DNA of 64,000 bases from contig NZ_JACHMJ010000001.1 of the NCBI RefSeq assembly GCF_014204935.1, positions 1,922,001-1,986,000 on the forward strand, written 5' to 3'. The notes under the pieces were generated by a model. That model searched no databases. It worked only from the letters and a program-made list of their open reading frames with translations, and was not told the origin of the DNA. Origin of the DNA: Conyzicola lurida (GTDB lineage: Bacteria > Actinomycetota > Actinomycetes > Actinomycetales > Microbacteriaceae). A program made the translations under genes and the position numbers. This document shows, in pieces, positions 16,917 to 25,977 of the stretch. The first letter of the stretch is position 1. Every line of letters starts with the position of its first letter.

Positions 16917-17774
16917 ATGACCAACCCGGCTGACGGCAAAAAAGCACGACGCGAACACGCTCGCGAACTAGCGCGGCAGGAGCGCGAGGCGGAGAAGCGC
17001 CGCAGAAAGCGCAACAGGCTGTTCCTGCAGAGCGGCATCATCGTCGCGGTGCTCGCCGTCGTGGCGATCGTGACCGTCGTCATCGTCACCTCGACCACCT
17101 CGTCGGCGGTCAACCCGAAGAACATGGCGAGCAACGGCATCCTGTTCACCGGCGACGGCACCACGGTATCCCCCGTCTCCACCGCCGCGCTCGAGGTCGG
17201 CAGCGACCCCGTCGCCACGGACACGGCGAGCCTCGCCAGCACGGTGAACATCGTCACCTACATCGACTACGCCTGCCCGTACTGCCAGCAGTTCGAGACC
17301 ACCAACTCCGAGCAGATCCAGACCTGGGTCGCCTCGGGCGAAGCCTCGCTCGAGATCCACCCGATCTCGATCCTCGACCGGGCCTCGCTCGGCACCAAGT
17401 ACTCGTCGCGTGCCGCGAACGCCGCGGTCTGCGTCGCCAACTACGAGCCCGACCAGTACCTCGCGGTCAACGACGCGCTCTTCGCCCAGCAGCCCGAGGA
17501 GAACACGAGCGGCCTCGACACCGCCGCCCTGAAGACGCTGGTCTCCGACGCGGGCGCCTCGAGCGACGAGGTCGCGTCCTGCATCTCGGACAAGACCTTC
17601 GGCGACTGGGTGACCTCGGCCACCGAGCTCGCCTCCGACGGAAACCTCGCGAGCGACACCGTGACCGAGTTCACCGGAACCCCGCTGATCCTCGTCAACG
17701 GGCAGCAGTACGAAGGTGCTCTGGATGACGCGGACGCCTTCTCCGCGTTCGTGGCGACGGTCGCGGCCAGCTAG
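16917..17774 (+). CDS. membrane-anchored DsbA-like thioredoxin-fold oxidoreductase
   Basis: A 285-residue protein: a highly charged cytoplasmic N-terminus (residues 1-36), one membrane helix (38-60), then an extracytoplasmic DsbA fold with active-site CPYC at 120-123 and the cis-proline in GTPLILVNG near the end. A second cysteine pair (AAVCVANY, VASCISDK) may form a structural disulfide. It most likely introduces disulfides into exported proteins and is reoxidised by the VKOR encoded just upstream. Confidence 0.92.
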   Translation: MTNPADGKKARREHARELARQEREAEKRRRKRNRLFLQSGIIVAVLAVVAIVTVVIVTSTTSSAVNPKNMASNGILFTGDGTTVSPVSTAALEVGSDPVATDTASLASTVNIVTYIDYACPYCQQFETTNSEQIQTWVASGEASLEIHPISILDRASLGTKYSSRAANAAVCVANYEPDQYLAVNDALFAQQPEENTSGLDTAALKTLVSDAGASSDEVASCISDKTFGDWVTSATELASDGNLASDTVTEFTGTPLILVNGQQYEGALDDADAFSAFVATVAAS

Positions 17775-17895
17775 CGGGTTGAGCTTCCGCGGTGGAGCCA
17801 TGGGAATCGCGCCAGCGATTCCGCGACCCCAGCGCCGAGGGAGCCCGCGACCGAGGTTCAGAACCCCGGATTTTCACAGGCTCAATCCCCCTCCG

Positions 17896-17939
17896 ACGAC
17901 GAAGGCCCGCACCCCGATCGGGGTGCGGGCCTTCGTCGT
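17896..17939. terminator. bidirectional terminator between dsbA-like gene and ndk
   Basis: A perfect 44-bp palindrome (22-bp arms, centre at GATC) lies between two convergent genes. It should end transcription of both the thioredoxin gene (plus) and the ileS-ndk unit (minus). There is no T run, as is common in high-GC actinobacteria. Confidence 0.85.
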
Positions 17940-17948
17940 TCGCGAAAC

Positions 17949-18362
17949 CTAGAACCAGAGAGCGAGCTCCCGCTGCGCCGACTCGACCGAGTCGCTGCCG
18001 TGCACGAGGTTCTGCTGCACCTTGAGGCCCCAGTCACGGCCGAGGTCGCCGCGGATGGTCCCGGGCGCCGCGGTCGTCGGGTTGGTGGTGCCGGCGAGGG
18101 AACGGAATCCCTCGATCACGCTGTTGCCGGCGACGCGGATCGCGACGATCGGGCCGCTCTCCATGAACTCGACGAGGGGCTCGTAGAACGGCTTGCCCTC
18201 GTGCTCGGCGTAGTGCGCTCCGAGCAGCTCGCGGCTGGCCTCGACGAACTTGATGTCGACGAGCTGGTAGCCCTTCGCTTCGATGCGGCGGAGGATCTCG
18301 CCGGTGAGGTTGCGGGCAACGCCGTCGGGCTTGACGAGTACGAGTGTTTCTTCGACGCTCAC
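17949..18362 (-). CDS. ndk: nucleoside diphosphate kinase
   Basis: A 137-residue enzyme that moves the gamma-phosphate from ATP to NDPs. Lys11 lies in LVLVKPDGV and the phospho-accepting His121 in QNLVHGSDS. Length is typical. The GTG start at 18362 overlaps the DUF4233 stop (GTGA), so I place the start there rather than at any upstream codon of the longer open frame. It is the last gene of the ileS-folC-DUF4233-ndk unit and is followed by a strong terminator. Confidence 0.97.
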   Translation of the reverse strand: MSVEETLVLVKPDGVARNLTGEILRRIEAKGYQLVDIKFVEASRELLGAHYAEHEGKPFYEPLVEFMESGPIVAIRVAGNSVIEGFRSLAGTTNPTTAAPGTIRGDLGRDWGLKVQQNLVHGSDSVESAQRELALWF

Positions 18363-18751
18363 GGTTCTTCTCCTGGGTTGTTGGCGGCTGCGAACGCAGC
18401 CTTCTGGTGGTCGATCTGGCGGCCCTTGACGAAACAGTAGATCCAGATCGCAAGGAATCCGCCGGCGATGAGGTACATCAGCGGAATCAGCAGGCCGGAG
18501 GCGAGCAGCACGAGCTGCAGAACCCAGCCCAGCCAGACGCCCCACGGGTACTTGAGCAGTCGCCCGGCGAGCAGCAGCACCACGATGAGCGCGATACCGC
18601 CGCCGAACGCGAGTGCCGGCTCCAGCGACTTCAGCCCGTAGACGACGAGCATCACGAAGAAGACGAGCACGGCTTCGAGCCCGAGCACGATCGAGAGCAG
18701 CATCTCGGTGACCGAGCGCTGGCGGCGCACGCGGGGCGCTGGCGTGGTCAT
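18359..18751 (-). CDS. DUF4233 membrane protein
   Basis: A 130-residue protein starting [20 protein letters not shown], with four membrane helices and a charged C-terminus ending NNPGEEP. The RSVTEMLLSIVLGLEAVLVF opening is characteristic of DUF4233, which is almost always encoded between folC and ndk in actinobacteria. Its ATG overlaps the folC stop (ATGA) and its stop overlaps the ndk GTG (GTGA). Role unknown; context suggests a housekeeping membrane function. Confidence 0.9.
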   Translation of the reverse strand: MTTPAPRVRRQRSVTEMLLSIVLGLEAVLVFFVMLVVYGLKSLEPALAFGGGIALIVVLLLAGRLLKYPWGVWLGWVLQLVLLASGLLIPLMYLIAGGFLAIWIYCFVKGRQIDHQKAAFAAANNPGEEP

Positions 18752-20241
18752 CGCTTCCACTTCGAAATGACGCCGAGGCGGATGGCGTCGCCGACGAGCG
18801 TGATCGATCCGGTCACGAGCACGGCGCGCTTCTCGCCCTGGTCCGCCCACTCGCGCGCCGCCTCGAGCGCGGCCTCGGCCGACTCGTCGGTGTAGACCTC
18901 GTCCGTGTGCGTGCGCACGATGTAGGCGAGGTCGTCGGCGTCGACGGCGCGGTCGGATTCCGACTGGGTGACGTAGAACCGGGTGGCGATCGGGGCGAGG
19001 GCCGCGACGATTCCGTCGGCGTCCTTGTCCTGCAGCACGCCGATGACCACGGCGACCTCGTCGAAGGTGAAGTAGCTGCCGATCGCCGAGGCGAGGGCTT
19101 CGGCGCCGTGCGGGTTGTGCGCGGCGTCGACGAGCACGGTCGGCTCGGTGCCGATGATCTGCAGGCGGCCGGGCGAGGTGGCCTCGGCCAGTCCCTCGGC
19201 GAGCACGTCGGTGACGAGCGGGTTGCTGCCGCCGCCGAGGAACGACTCGACCGCGGCGATCGCGAGCGTGGCGTTCTGCGCCTGGTGGTCGCCGAACATC
19301 GGCAGGAACAGGTCGGGGTAGCTGGCCGCGAGGCCCTTGACCGAGATGACCTGGCCGCCGACGGCGACGGTCGTCGACTCGAGCGCGAAGTCGGCGCCCT
19401 GCACCGAGAACGAGCTCTCGGTGAGCTCGGCCGCCCGCTGCAGCTCGGCGAGGGCCTCCGGGGTCTGCGTCGCAGACACGACGTTGGCGACGGGCTTGAT
19501 GATGCCCGACTTGGTGCGTGCGATCTCGGCGACGGTGTTGCCGAGGCGCTGCGTGTGGTCGAGGGCGATCGGCGTGAATACCGCGACCTGGCCGTCGGCG
19601 ACGTTGGTGGAATCCCACTCGCCGCCCATGCCGACCTCGATGACGGCGACGTCGACGGGCGCGTCGGCGAAGCTCGCGAACGCGAGGACAGTGAGCGCCT
19701 CGAAGAACGTGAGCTCGGGCTCGCCCTCCTTCGCGAGGTCGGCGTCGATGATCTGCAGGAACGGGCGGATGTCGGCCCAGTTCTCGACGAGCGCGCGGTT
19801 CGAGATGGGCTGCCCGTCGATGACGATGCGCTCGTTCACCCGCGTCAGGTGCGGGCTGGTGAGCAGACCCGTCTTCAGTCCGTAGGCGCGCAGGATGCTC
19901 TCGGTGATGCGGCTGGTCGACGTCTTGCCGTTCGTTCCGGCGATGTGGATGACCGGGTAGGCGCGGTGCGGGTCGCCGAGCAGTTCGACGGCGCGACGCG
20001 TCGGTTCGAGGCGTGGCTGCGGTGCTCCCTCGCCGATGCGGGCGAGCAGCTCGGCGTAGACGTCGTCGGCACCGGTCTGGAACTCGTTGTCGTCGAAGTC
20101 GTAGTCGGAGTCCTCGTCGAGGTTGGTCCCCTCGTTGCCGCCCTGCAGGAAGTCGGGCAGACCGGAACCGTCGTCGACGAAGTCGGGCTCGTCGGGTTCG
20201 CCGTCGTAGCCCTGGTAGTCGTTGTCGTTGTCTTTAGACAT
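18748..20241 (-). CDS. folC: bifunctional folylpolyglutamate synthase/dihydrofolate synthase
   Basis: A 497-residue Mur-ligase-fold enzyme that adds glutamate to dihydropteroate and to folates. The ATP loop [12 protein letters not shown] is at residues 99-110, [14 protein letters not shown] follows, and the C-terminal domain has [11 protein letters not shown]. The first ~58 residues are an unusually acidic Asp/Glu/Asn/Gly extension not needed by the fold. The ATG overlaps the end of ileS by 8 bases, so it should be controlled by the ileS T-box as well. Confidence 0.95.
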   Translation of the reverse strand: MSKDNDNDYQGYDGEPDEPDFVDDGSGLPDFLQGGNEGTNLDEDSDYDFDDNEFQTGADDVYAELLARIGEGAPQPRLEPTRRAVELLGDPHRAYPVIHIAGTNGKTSTSRITESILRAYGLKTGLLTSPHLTRVNERIVIDGQPISNRALVENWADIRPFLQIIDADLAKEGEPELTFFEALTVLAFASFADAPVDVAVIEVGMGGEWDSTNVADGQVAVFTPIALDHTQRLGNTVAEIARTKSGIIKPVANVVSATQTPEALAELQRAAELTESSFSVQGADFALESTTVAVGGQVISVKGLAASYPDLFLPMFGDHQAQNATLAIAAVESFLGGGSNPLVTDVLAEGLAEATSPGRLQIIGTEPTVLVDAAHNPHGAEALASAIGSYFTFDEVAVVIGVLQDKDADGIVAALAPIATRFYVTQSESDRAVDADDLAYIVRTHTDEVYTDESAEAALEAAREWADQGEKRAVLVTGSITLVGDAIRLGVISKWKR

Positions 20242-23200
20242 CTACCGATGCCGCCTTCCAGAGATCGATGACCAGCACGCCGGTGTTCGCGTACTGGCCG
20301 GGAGCCAGAGTGGTGCGCTGCGAACCGGCGGCCGATCCGGTGGCCGCGTCGAGTGCCGGGTCGTCGCTGAGCGCGAAGCGCAGCTGCGTGGCGAGGGTGT
20401 CGCCGGCGATGGTCGGCTCGAACGTGGTGAGGGCTTCGAGGTCGGATGCCGCGTCGCCACGGATCGTCATGGAGATGCGGTCGCTCACGTCGAGGCCGGC
20501 CGCCTTCCGGGTGTCCTGCACGGCGCGGATGAGGTCGCGGGCGAGTCCCTCGGCCTCGAGTTCGGGCGTCGTCTCGGTGTCGAGGATCACGAAGCCGCCG
20601 TCGGCGAGGAACGCGATCGCGTTGGACTCGTCGGACGACTGCAGTTCGAGGTCGAACTCGGCGGGCAGCAGCTCGACGCCGCCGACGACGACGGTCTCGC
20701 CGGTGGCGGTCCAGTCCCCCTCGCGCGCGGCCTTGATAACGGCCTGCACCTGCTTGCCGATGCGCGGGCCGGCGGCCCGCGAGTTGACGGTGAGCTTCTG
20801 CGTGATGCCGAAGCGCTCGAAGCTGTCGGTCTCGAGGGCGCTGAACACGACGTCCTTCACGTTGAGCTCCTGCAGCAGGATGCTGGCGAACTCGCCGAGC
20901 TGCGCACCGTCGTCGCTCACGATGGTGAGCGTGGCGAGCGGCAGGCGCACGCGGCGGCTCTTGGCTTTGCGCAACGACAGGCCGGCGGAGGCGATGGCGC
21001 GCACGCGGTCCATCGCGGTGACGAGCGCGTTGTCGGCCGGGAAGGCCTCGGCGTCGGGCCAGTCTTCGAGGTGGACGCTACGGCCGGCGGTGAGGCCCTG
21101 CCAGATCTCGTCGCCGACGAGCGGGATGAGCGGGGCGGCGAGACGGGTGAGCGTCTCGAGCACCGTGAACAGGGTGTCGAAGCTCTCGGTGTCGTCGCCG
21201 GTCCAGAAGCGGTCGCGGCTGCGGCGCACGTACCAGTTGGTGAGCACGTCGCCGAAGTCGCGGAGCTTCGCGGCCGCCATCGGGCTGTCGAGCGCCTCGA
21301 GCTCGTCGGTCACGTCGAGCACGAGCTGCCGGGTCTTGGCCAGCAGGTAGCGGTCGAGCACGTTGGTGGAGTCGGTGCGCCACTTCGCCTCGTACCCGCT
21401 GCTCGACGCGGCATTGGCGTACAGCGTGAAGAAGTAGTAGGTGCTCCACAACGGCAGCAGGAACTGCCGGGTCGACTCGCGGATCGCCTCTTCGGTGACG
21501 ACGAGGTTTCCGCCGCGGATCACCGACGACGACATGAGGAACCAGCGCATCGCGTCGGCGCCGTCGCGGTCGAACACCTCGGAGACGTCGGGGTAGTTGC
21601 GCAGGCTCTTCGACATCTTCTGGCCGTCGGAGCCGAGCACGATGCCGTGGCTGATGACGTTCTTGAACGCGGGACGGTCGAACAGCGCGGTCGACAGCGT
21701 GTGCAGCGTGTAGAACCAGCCGCGGGTCTGTCCGATGTACTCGACGATGAAGTCGGCGGGGTTGTGCGCCTCGAAGAACTCGCGGTTCTCGAAGGGGTAG
21801 TGCACCTGGGCGAACGGCATCGACCCGGAGTCGAACCACACGTCGAGCACGTCTTCGATGCGGCGCATCGTCGACTGGCCGGTGGGGTCGTCGGGGTTCG
21901 GGCGGGTCAGCTCGTCGATGAACGGGCGGTGCAGGTCGGTCGGGCGCACACCGAAGTCGGCCTCGAGCTCGTCGAGCGAGCCGTAGACGTCGATGCGCGG
22001 GTACTCGGGGTTGTCGCTCTTCCACACCGGGATCGGGCTGCCCCAGTACCGGTTGCGCGAGATCGACCAGTCGCGGGCGTTGCCGATCCACTTGCCGAAC
22101 TGGCCGTCCTTGACGTTGTCGGGGACCCAGTTGATCTCCTGGTTGAGCTCGCCCATGCGGTCGCGGAACTCGGGCACGCGCACGAACCAGCTCGAGACGG
22201 CCTTGTAGATCAGCGGGTTGCGGCAGCGCCAGCAGTGCGGGTAGCTGTGCTCGTAGCTCGCGACGCGCAGCAGGCGGCCCTCGGCACGCAGCTGCTGGGT
22301 GAGCGGCTTGTTCGCGTCGAAGACCTGCAGGCCGGCGACACCCTCGATGTTGGAGAGGAACTTCCCGCCGTCGTCGACGGAGATGATGACCGGGATGCCG
22401 GCGGCGGCGCAGACCAATTGGTCGTCCTCACCGTAGGCGGGCGCCTGGTGCACGATACCGGTGCCCTCGCCCGTGGCGACGTAGTCGGCGACCAGCAGCT
22501 GCCAGGCGTTCTCGGTGCCGTACTCGTCGGCGTCCGCGTAGTAGTCCCAGAGGCGGTCGTACGTCACTCCCGCGAGCTCGGCTCCGAGCACGGTGCGCGA
22601 GACGGCCGCCTTTGCGGCATCCGCACTCTCGTACCCGAGGTCTTTGAAGTAGGCGCCGACGGTGTCGGTGGCCAGCAGGTAGTCGGCGACGCCCTCTGCG
22701 GCACCGTCGCCGGCTCCGAGGGGCCCGGATGCCACGACCGCGTACTCGATCGCCGGCCCGACCGCGAGGGCCAGGTTCGTCGGCAGGGTCCAGGGGGTGG
22801 TCGTCCAGGCGAGGGCGCGCACGCCGGTCAGCCCGAGTGCTTCGGCCTTCGCGCCGTCGAGCGGGAACGTCACGGTGACCGTCTGGTCCTGTCGCATCTT
22901 GTAGACGTCGTCGTCCATGCGCAGTTCGTGATTGGAGAGCGGGGTCTCGTCGTGCCAGCAGTAGGGCAGCACGCGGAAGCCCTCGTAGGCGAGGTTCTTC
23001 GTGTGAAGCTGCTTGAACGCCCAGATGACGCTCTCCATAAAGCTGATGTCGAGCGTCTTGTAGTCGTTCTCGAAGTCGACCCAGCGCGCCTGGCGGGTGA
23101 CGTACTCCTGCCACTCGCCGGTGTACTTGAGCACGGACTCGCGGGCCTTCGCGTTGAAGGCGGCGATGCCCATGTCTTCGATTTCGTGCTTCTCGGTGAT

Positions 23201-23539
23201 GCCGAGCTGCCGCATCGCCTCGAGCTCGGCGGGAAGGCCGTGGGTGTCCCAGCCGAAGCGGCGGTGCACCTGCTTGCCGCGCATCGTCTGGAAACGCGGG
23301 AACAGGTCCTTCGCGTAGCCGGTGAGCAGGTGGCCGTAGTGCGGAAGACCGTTGGCGAAGGGAGGTCCGTCGTAGAAGACCCACTCGTCGGCACCCTCGC
23401 GGTTCTCGATGGAGGCGAGGAAGGTCTGGTCACTCGCCCAGTAGGCGAGCACGCCCTCTTCGATCGAGGGGAAGTTCGGGGAGGCGGGAACGCCGGTGGC
23501 GGCGTCGCGGGGGCCAGTGGTCTTACGGGGGTACGGCAT
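20234..23539 (-). CDS. ileS: isoleucyl-tRNA synthetase (type 2, eukaryote-like)
   Basis: A 1101-residue class I synthetase that charges tRNA-Ile. The HIGH motif is HYGH at residues 67-70 ([15 protein letters not shown]) and KMSKS lies near residue 640 in [14 protein letters not shown]. The editing domain is present. The HYGH form, the length and the SLRNYPD context place it in the eukaryote-like IleRS2 group, which as a family tends to tolerate mupirocin. A T-box leader upstream matches its regulation. It is the first gene of a four-gene unit with overlapping ends. Confidence 0.97.
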   Translation of the reverse strand: MPYPRKTTGPRDAATGVPASPNFPSIEEGVLAYWASDQTFLASIENREGADEWVFYDGPPFANGLPHYGHLLTGYAKDLFPRFQTMRGKQVHRRFGWDTHGLPAELEAMRQLGITEKHEIEDMGIAAFNAKARESVLKYTGEWQEYVTRQARWVDFENDYKTLDISFMESVIWAFKQLHTKNLAYEGFRVLPYCWHDETPLSNHELRMDDDVYKMRQDQTVTVTFPLDGAKAEALGLTGVRALAWTTTPWTLPTNLALAVGPAIEYAVVASGPLGAGDGAAEGVADYLLATDTVGAYFKDLGYESADAAKAAVSRTVLGAELAGVTYDRLWDYYADADEYGTENAWQLLVADYVATGEGTGIVHQAPAYGEDDQLVCAAAGIPVIISVDDGGKFLSNIEGVAGLQVFDANKPLTQQLRAEGRLLRVASYEHSYPHCWRCRNPLIYKAVSSWFVRVPEFRDRMGELNQEINWVPDNVKDGQFGKWIGNARDWSISRNRYWGSPIPVWKSDNPEYPRIDVYGSLDELEADFGVRPTDLHRPFIDELTRPNPDDPTGQSTMRRIEDVLDVWFDSGSMPFAQVHYPFENREFFEAHNPADFIVEYIGQTRGWFYTLHTLSTALFDRPAFKNVISHGIVLGSDGQKMSKSLRNYPDVSEVFDRDGADAMRWFLMSSSVIRGGNLVVTEEAIRESTRQFLLPLWSTYYFFTLYANAASSSGYEAKWRTDSTNVLDRYLLAKTRQLVLDVTDELEALDSPMAAAKLRDFGDVLTNWYVRRSRDRFWTGDDTESFDTLFTVLETLTRLAAPLIPLVGDEIWQGLTAGRSVHLEDWPDAEAFPADNALVTAMDRVRAIASAGLSLRKAKSRRVRLPLATLTIVSDDGAQLGEFASILLQELNVKDVVFSALETDSFERFGITQKLTVNSRAAGPRIGKQVQAVIKAAREGDWTATGETVVVGGVELLPAEFDLELQSSDESNAIAFLADGGFVILDTETTPELEAEGLARDLIRAVQDTRKAAGLDVSDRISMTIRGDAASDLEALTTFEPTIAGDTLATQLRFALSDDPALDAATGSAAGSQRTTLAPGQYANTGVLVIDLWKAASVDV

Positions 23540-23760
23540 CTCACTCCAGATCGGTCGGTCTGAACGAGGACGCCTTCCTTCGCAGGAACGCGCGGTACCA
23601 CCCCGCTTGCCGGTCGCTCACTTCGACAGGCTCAGTGACCGATCGACCGCTTGTTCTTTGGCTGTGACGGGCCAGTACCGGTCGGTTCTACTGGGGCCGA
23701 GGCCCGTTCTTCCGACGACTCCCCGGTGATGGCCGGATCGATGTCTGTGCGCCCATACTA
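23540..23760 (-). promoter_or_regulatory. isoleucine T-box riboswitch (translational type) upstream of ileS
   Basis: On the minus strand the leader has the actinobacterial ileS T-box landmarks in order. The specifier region GGCCATCACCGGGGAG has an ATC (Ile) triplet at 23731-23729, then GGAAGAAC. The T-box core GGGTGGTACCGCG follows, with TGGTACCGCG at 23600-23591, then GAAGGAAGG before the start-codon region. No terminator hairpin with a T run is seen, so it should act on translation by hiding the ribosome-binding site unless uncharged tRNA-Ile is bound. The stem between specifier and T-box carries a repeat element (see separate entry). Confidence 0.92.
23613..23643. repeat. REP-like interspersed element inside the T-box leader
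   Basis: The sequence contains CTTCGACAGGCTCAGTGACC, a small imperfect inverted repeat of a type scattered between genes in several high-GC actinobacteria. Here it forms the stem just before the T-box core: CGGTCACT pairs with the AGTGAGCGACCG side, loop GAGCCTGTCGA. Only one clear copy is in this window; a degenerate relative may be at 60577-60592. Confidence 0.55.
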
Positions 23761-23801
23761 CCGGCCGGAGCGCATCGCCGCCGCGGGCCGCGTCGGGATA
23801 A

Positions 23802-23817
23802 ATGAGAGAACTCTCAT
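23802..23817. promoter_or_regulatory. palindromic operator candidate ATGAGAGAACTCTCAT
   Basis: A 7-bp inverted repeat around a central AA lies 41 bases before the ATG of the first secreted protein. Nearly the same palindrome (ATGAGAGCACTCTCAC) occurs at 27522-27537 at the other end of the gene cluster. A half-site TCTCATAACC (24544-24553) stands before the second secreted protein, compared with TCTCATCACC at 23812-23821 here. It could bind the response regulator encoded at 25321. Confidence 0.5.
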
Positions 23818-23857
23818 CACCCGCGCTCCCCCGGGCCGCCAGGAGGACACTGGATAC

Positions 23858-24538
23858 ATGCGCAGCGCCGTTATCACCGCCGCGACGGGGATTCTGCTGG
23901 CCGTCTCGCTTGCCGCCGGCGCGATCGGCGTCGCCCGGTCGATCACCCCAGTGGAGGACGGACGCGCGCTCGGCGGGGTCGAACCGATCGTCCTGGAGCC
24001 CACGCCCGTCGTGACCGCGGAGCCGTCGACGGCGGCCGCTGCCACCCCCTCGCCCCTGCCACCACCCGTGCCGGAGCCCGCTCCCGCGCCCGGTCCCGAG
24101 GCGGTTCCCGAGCCGGACCCCGCGCCCGCGCCCGTGCCCGTGCCCGCTGCTCCGGTGGATCCCGTGGTCGCCGTACCGTCGCCCGTCGTGCCGGCGCCCG
24201 TAGTTCCTGCTCCTGTATCGCCGGCCGCACAACCGCTGGCTCCCGACCCTGTGGTGGTCGAACCGCAGTCGCCGGAAGGGGTCGGCGATGAGTGGTCCGA
24301 CGATTCGCGCGACGACCGGAAGTGGGACGACGACGGTGGCTGGAACGGGCACGACGGCGAGCGGGCGTGGCACGAGGACACTGGCGACGGCGACTGGCAC
24401 GAGGGCGGTGGCGACGGCGGCTGGCACGACGAATCCGCCGCCGAGTGGGACGACGATTCGTCCGACGACGGGACGTGGGACGACGGCTCGTGGGACGAGG
24501 GAGAACACGGAGCGGCCTGGTCGGACGACGGCCATTAG
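23858..24538 (+). CDS. secreted Pro-rich protein with acidic Trp/His/Asp/Gly tail, unknown function
   Basis: A 226-residue protein: signal peptide or anchor (MRSAVITAATGILLAVSLAA), a ~100-residue Pro/Ala/Val spacer likely to span the cell wall, then a ~75-residue tail made of units such as WDDD, GGW, WHE and GDGDWHEGGGDGGWHD. The tail has many Asp/Glu, Trp and His residues, as expected for a metal-binding or cation-binding polymer; this is inference. AGGAGG precedes the ATG by 11 bases. The next gene encodes a protein with the same layout. Confidence 0.7.
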   Translation: MRSAVITAATGILLAVSLAAGAIGVARSITPVEDGRALGGVEPIVLEPTPVVTAEPSTAAAATPSPLPPPVPEPAPAPGPEAVPEPDPAPAPVPVPAAPVDPVVAVPSPVVPAPVVPAPVSPAAQPLAPDPVVVEPQSPEGVGDEWSDDSRDDRKWDDDGGWNGHDGERAWHEDTGDGDWHEGGGDGGWHDESAAEWDDDSSDDGTWDDGSWDEGEHGAAWSDDGH

Positions 24539-24643
24539 ATCTGTCTCATAACCCCGCGGAGTCCTTCCCCCGGCGATCGAGGCCGTTTCACAATGGCTGG
24601 AGTCACCCGAGAACCGGCTCCGGCCGAGTTGGGAGAGCCCCCG

Positions 24644-25288
24644 ATGAACGTGGGCAAGAAGTGGGCGGCGGTCGTCACCGGAATCGTCGGTGTCGGGCTG
24701 ATCGCCGGGGCGTCCATCGCCTCGATCAACTCGCACCAGCGAGAACCGCGCACCCAGAACGTCGGGGCGGCTGCGCACCCCGAGACCTGGCAGCGCATCA
24801 GCGGGCTCGCCACCGCTGCGGTCGCGGTGCCCCGGCAGATCGTCGAAGCCGAGCAGGCGGCTGCGGCGCAGGCGGCCGCGGCCGCACAGGCCCAGCGCGA
24901 TGCCGAGGCCGCGGCGGCTGCGGCGGCCGCCGCCGCAGATCCCCCGCCGGTTCCGACGGCGCGATCGAACGCCGGCCGCGCTCCGGCCGCGGCGGCACCA
25001 GCGCCTGCCGCACCCGCACCAGCACCAGCACCAGCAGCACCCGCCCCGGCTCCCGCCCCGGCTCCCGCTCCGGCTGCCCCGGCTCCCGCTCCTGCACCAG
25101 TCGCACCTGCGGCGCCGAAGCCCGTGCCCGCACCCGCACCCGCACCGGCCCCCGCCCCCGCGCCTCCCGATGACGGCAACGACGACAACTGGGGCGACCA
25201 CGACGGACACGGCGGCCACGACGGAGGATGGGACGGCGACGACGACGGGTCGCACGGTCGAGATGGCGACGGCGGTCGCCACCACTGA
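24644..25288 (+). CDS. secreted Ala/Pro-rich protein with Asp/His/Gly tail, unknown function
   Basis: A 214-residue protein starting MNVGKKWAAVVTGIVGVGLI (signal anchor). It continues with an Ala/Gln/Glu helix-forming part, a long (Ala-Pro)n spacer and a short C-terminal tail of Asp, Gly, His and Trp ending in GGRHH. The layout mirrors the preceding gene. The ATG at 24644 has GGGAG upstream and gives a clean signal peptide; the open frame extends to 24593 without better evidence. It converges on the response regulator gene. Confidence 0.7.
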   Translation: MNVGKKWAAVVTGIVGVGLIAGASIASINSHQREPRTQNVGAAAHPETWQRISGLATAAVAVPRQIVEAEQAAAAQAAAAAQAQRDAEAAAAAAAAAADPPPVPTARSNAGRAPAAAAPAPAAPAPAPAPAAPAPAPAPAPAPAAPAPAPAPVAPAAPKPVPAPAPAPAPAPAPPDDGNDDNWGDHDGHGGHDGGWDGDDDGSHGRDGDGGRHH

Positions 25289-25320
25289 CGGCGCGGCCCG
25301 TACCGGGCTGACGGTCCCCT

Positions 25321-25977
25321 CTATCGCAACCGGTAGCCCATCCCCCGCACGGTCTCGATTCGTTCCGCGCCGAACTTGGCGCGCAGGTAGCGCACGTAGA
25401 CGTCCACGACGTTGGATCCGGGGTCGAAGTCGAGGCCCCAGACACGGCTGAGCAGCTGTTCGCGGCTCAAGACCTGGTCGGGATGCGAGAGGAATTCCTC
25501 GGCGAGCGAGAATTCGCGCGCCGACAGGTCGATGACCACGCCGTTCACCGTGGCCCGTCGGGTCAGCGCGTCGAGGGTGAGGTCGCCACGGCTGAGCGTC
25601 GTCGTGACCTGAGCCGTGGCATCCCGCAGTCTGAGGCGCACGCGTGCGAGCAGTTCGTCGAACCGGAACGGCTTCGGAATGTAGTCGTTCGCGCCACCCT
25701 CGAGCCCGGCCACGGTGTCCTCGACCGAGGTGCGCGCCGTCAGCATGATGACCGGCAGCGTGAGCTTCTCGCCGCGGATGCGCCGCAACACCTCGAAACC
25801 GTCGAGGCCGCGAAGACCCACGTCGAGCAGTACGAGGTCGTGGTTGCCCGAGCGCACCTGCTGGAGCGCGTCGTTTCCGTCGACGACGACGGTAGTCGTG
25901 AATCCGGCGGCGCGCAGGCCCTTGTCGACGAACAGCGAGATCCGCTCTTCATCCTCGGCGATCAAGATGTTGCTCAC
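25321..25977 (-). CDS. OmpR-family response regulator
   Basis: A 218-residue two-domain regulator. The receiver domain has the acidic pocket (AEDEE near residue 8), the phospho-acceptor Asp in LVLLDVGL, the Thr in MLTART and the Lys in YIPKPF. The C-terminal winged helix ends RIETVRGMGYRLR. The GTG start overlaps the histidine kinase stop (GTGA). I infer it controls the neighbouring secreted proteins and perhaps the CDF transporter. Confidence 0.93.
   Translation of the reverse strand: MSNILIAEDEERISLFVDKGLRAAGFTTTVVVDGNDALQQVRSGNHDLVLLDVGLRGLDGFEVLRRIRGEKLTLPVIMLTARTSVEDTVAGLEGGANDYIPKPFRFDELLARVRLRLRDATAQVTTTLSRGDLTLDALTRRATVNGVVIDLSAREFSLAEEFLSHPDQVLSREQLLSRVWGLDFDPGSNVVDVYVRYLRAKFGAERIETVRGMGYRLR

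Noticed and set aside
17775-17895. Degenerate GGTTGAGC / GCTCAATCC sequence resembling an interspersed repeat
   Set aside because: Matches are too imperfect to call a repeat from one window; the nearby perfect palindrome explains the structure as a terminator.
20222-23563. 1113-codon open frame antisense to ileS
   Set aside because: The opposite strand carries a complete isoleucyl-tRNA synthetase with all motifs; the antisense frame has random Val/Gly/Arg-rich sequence.
24838-25170. Short repeats in the Ala/Pro-rich region, CRISPR-like at first sight
   Set aside because: The repetition is codon-level (Ala-Pro) low complexity inside a reading frame, without constant spacers.
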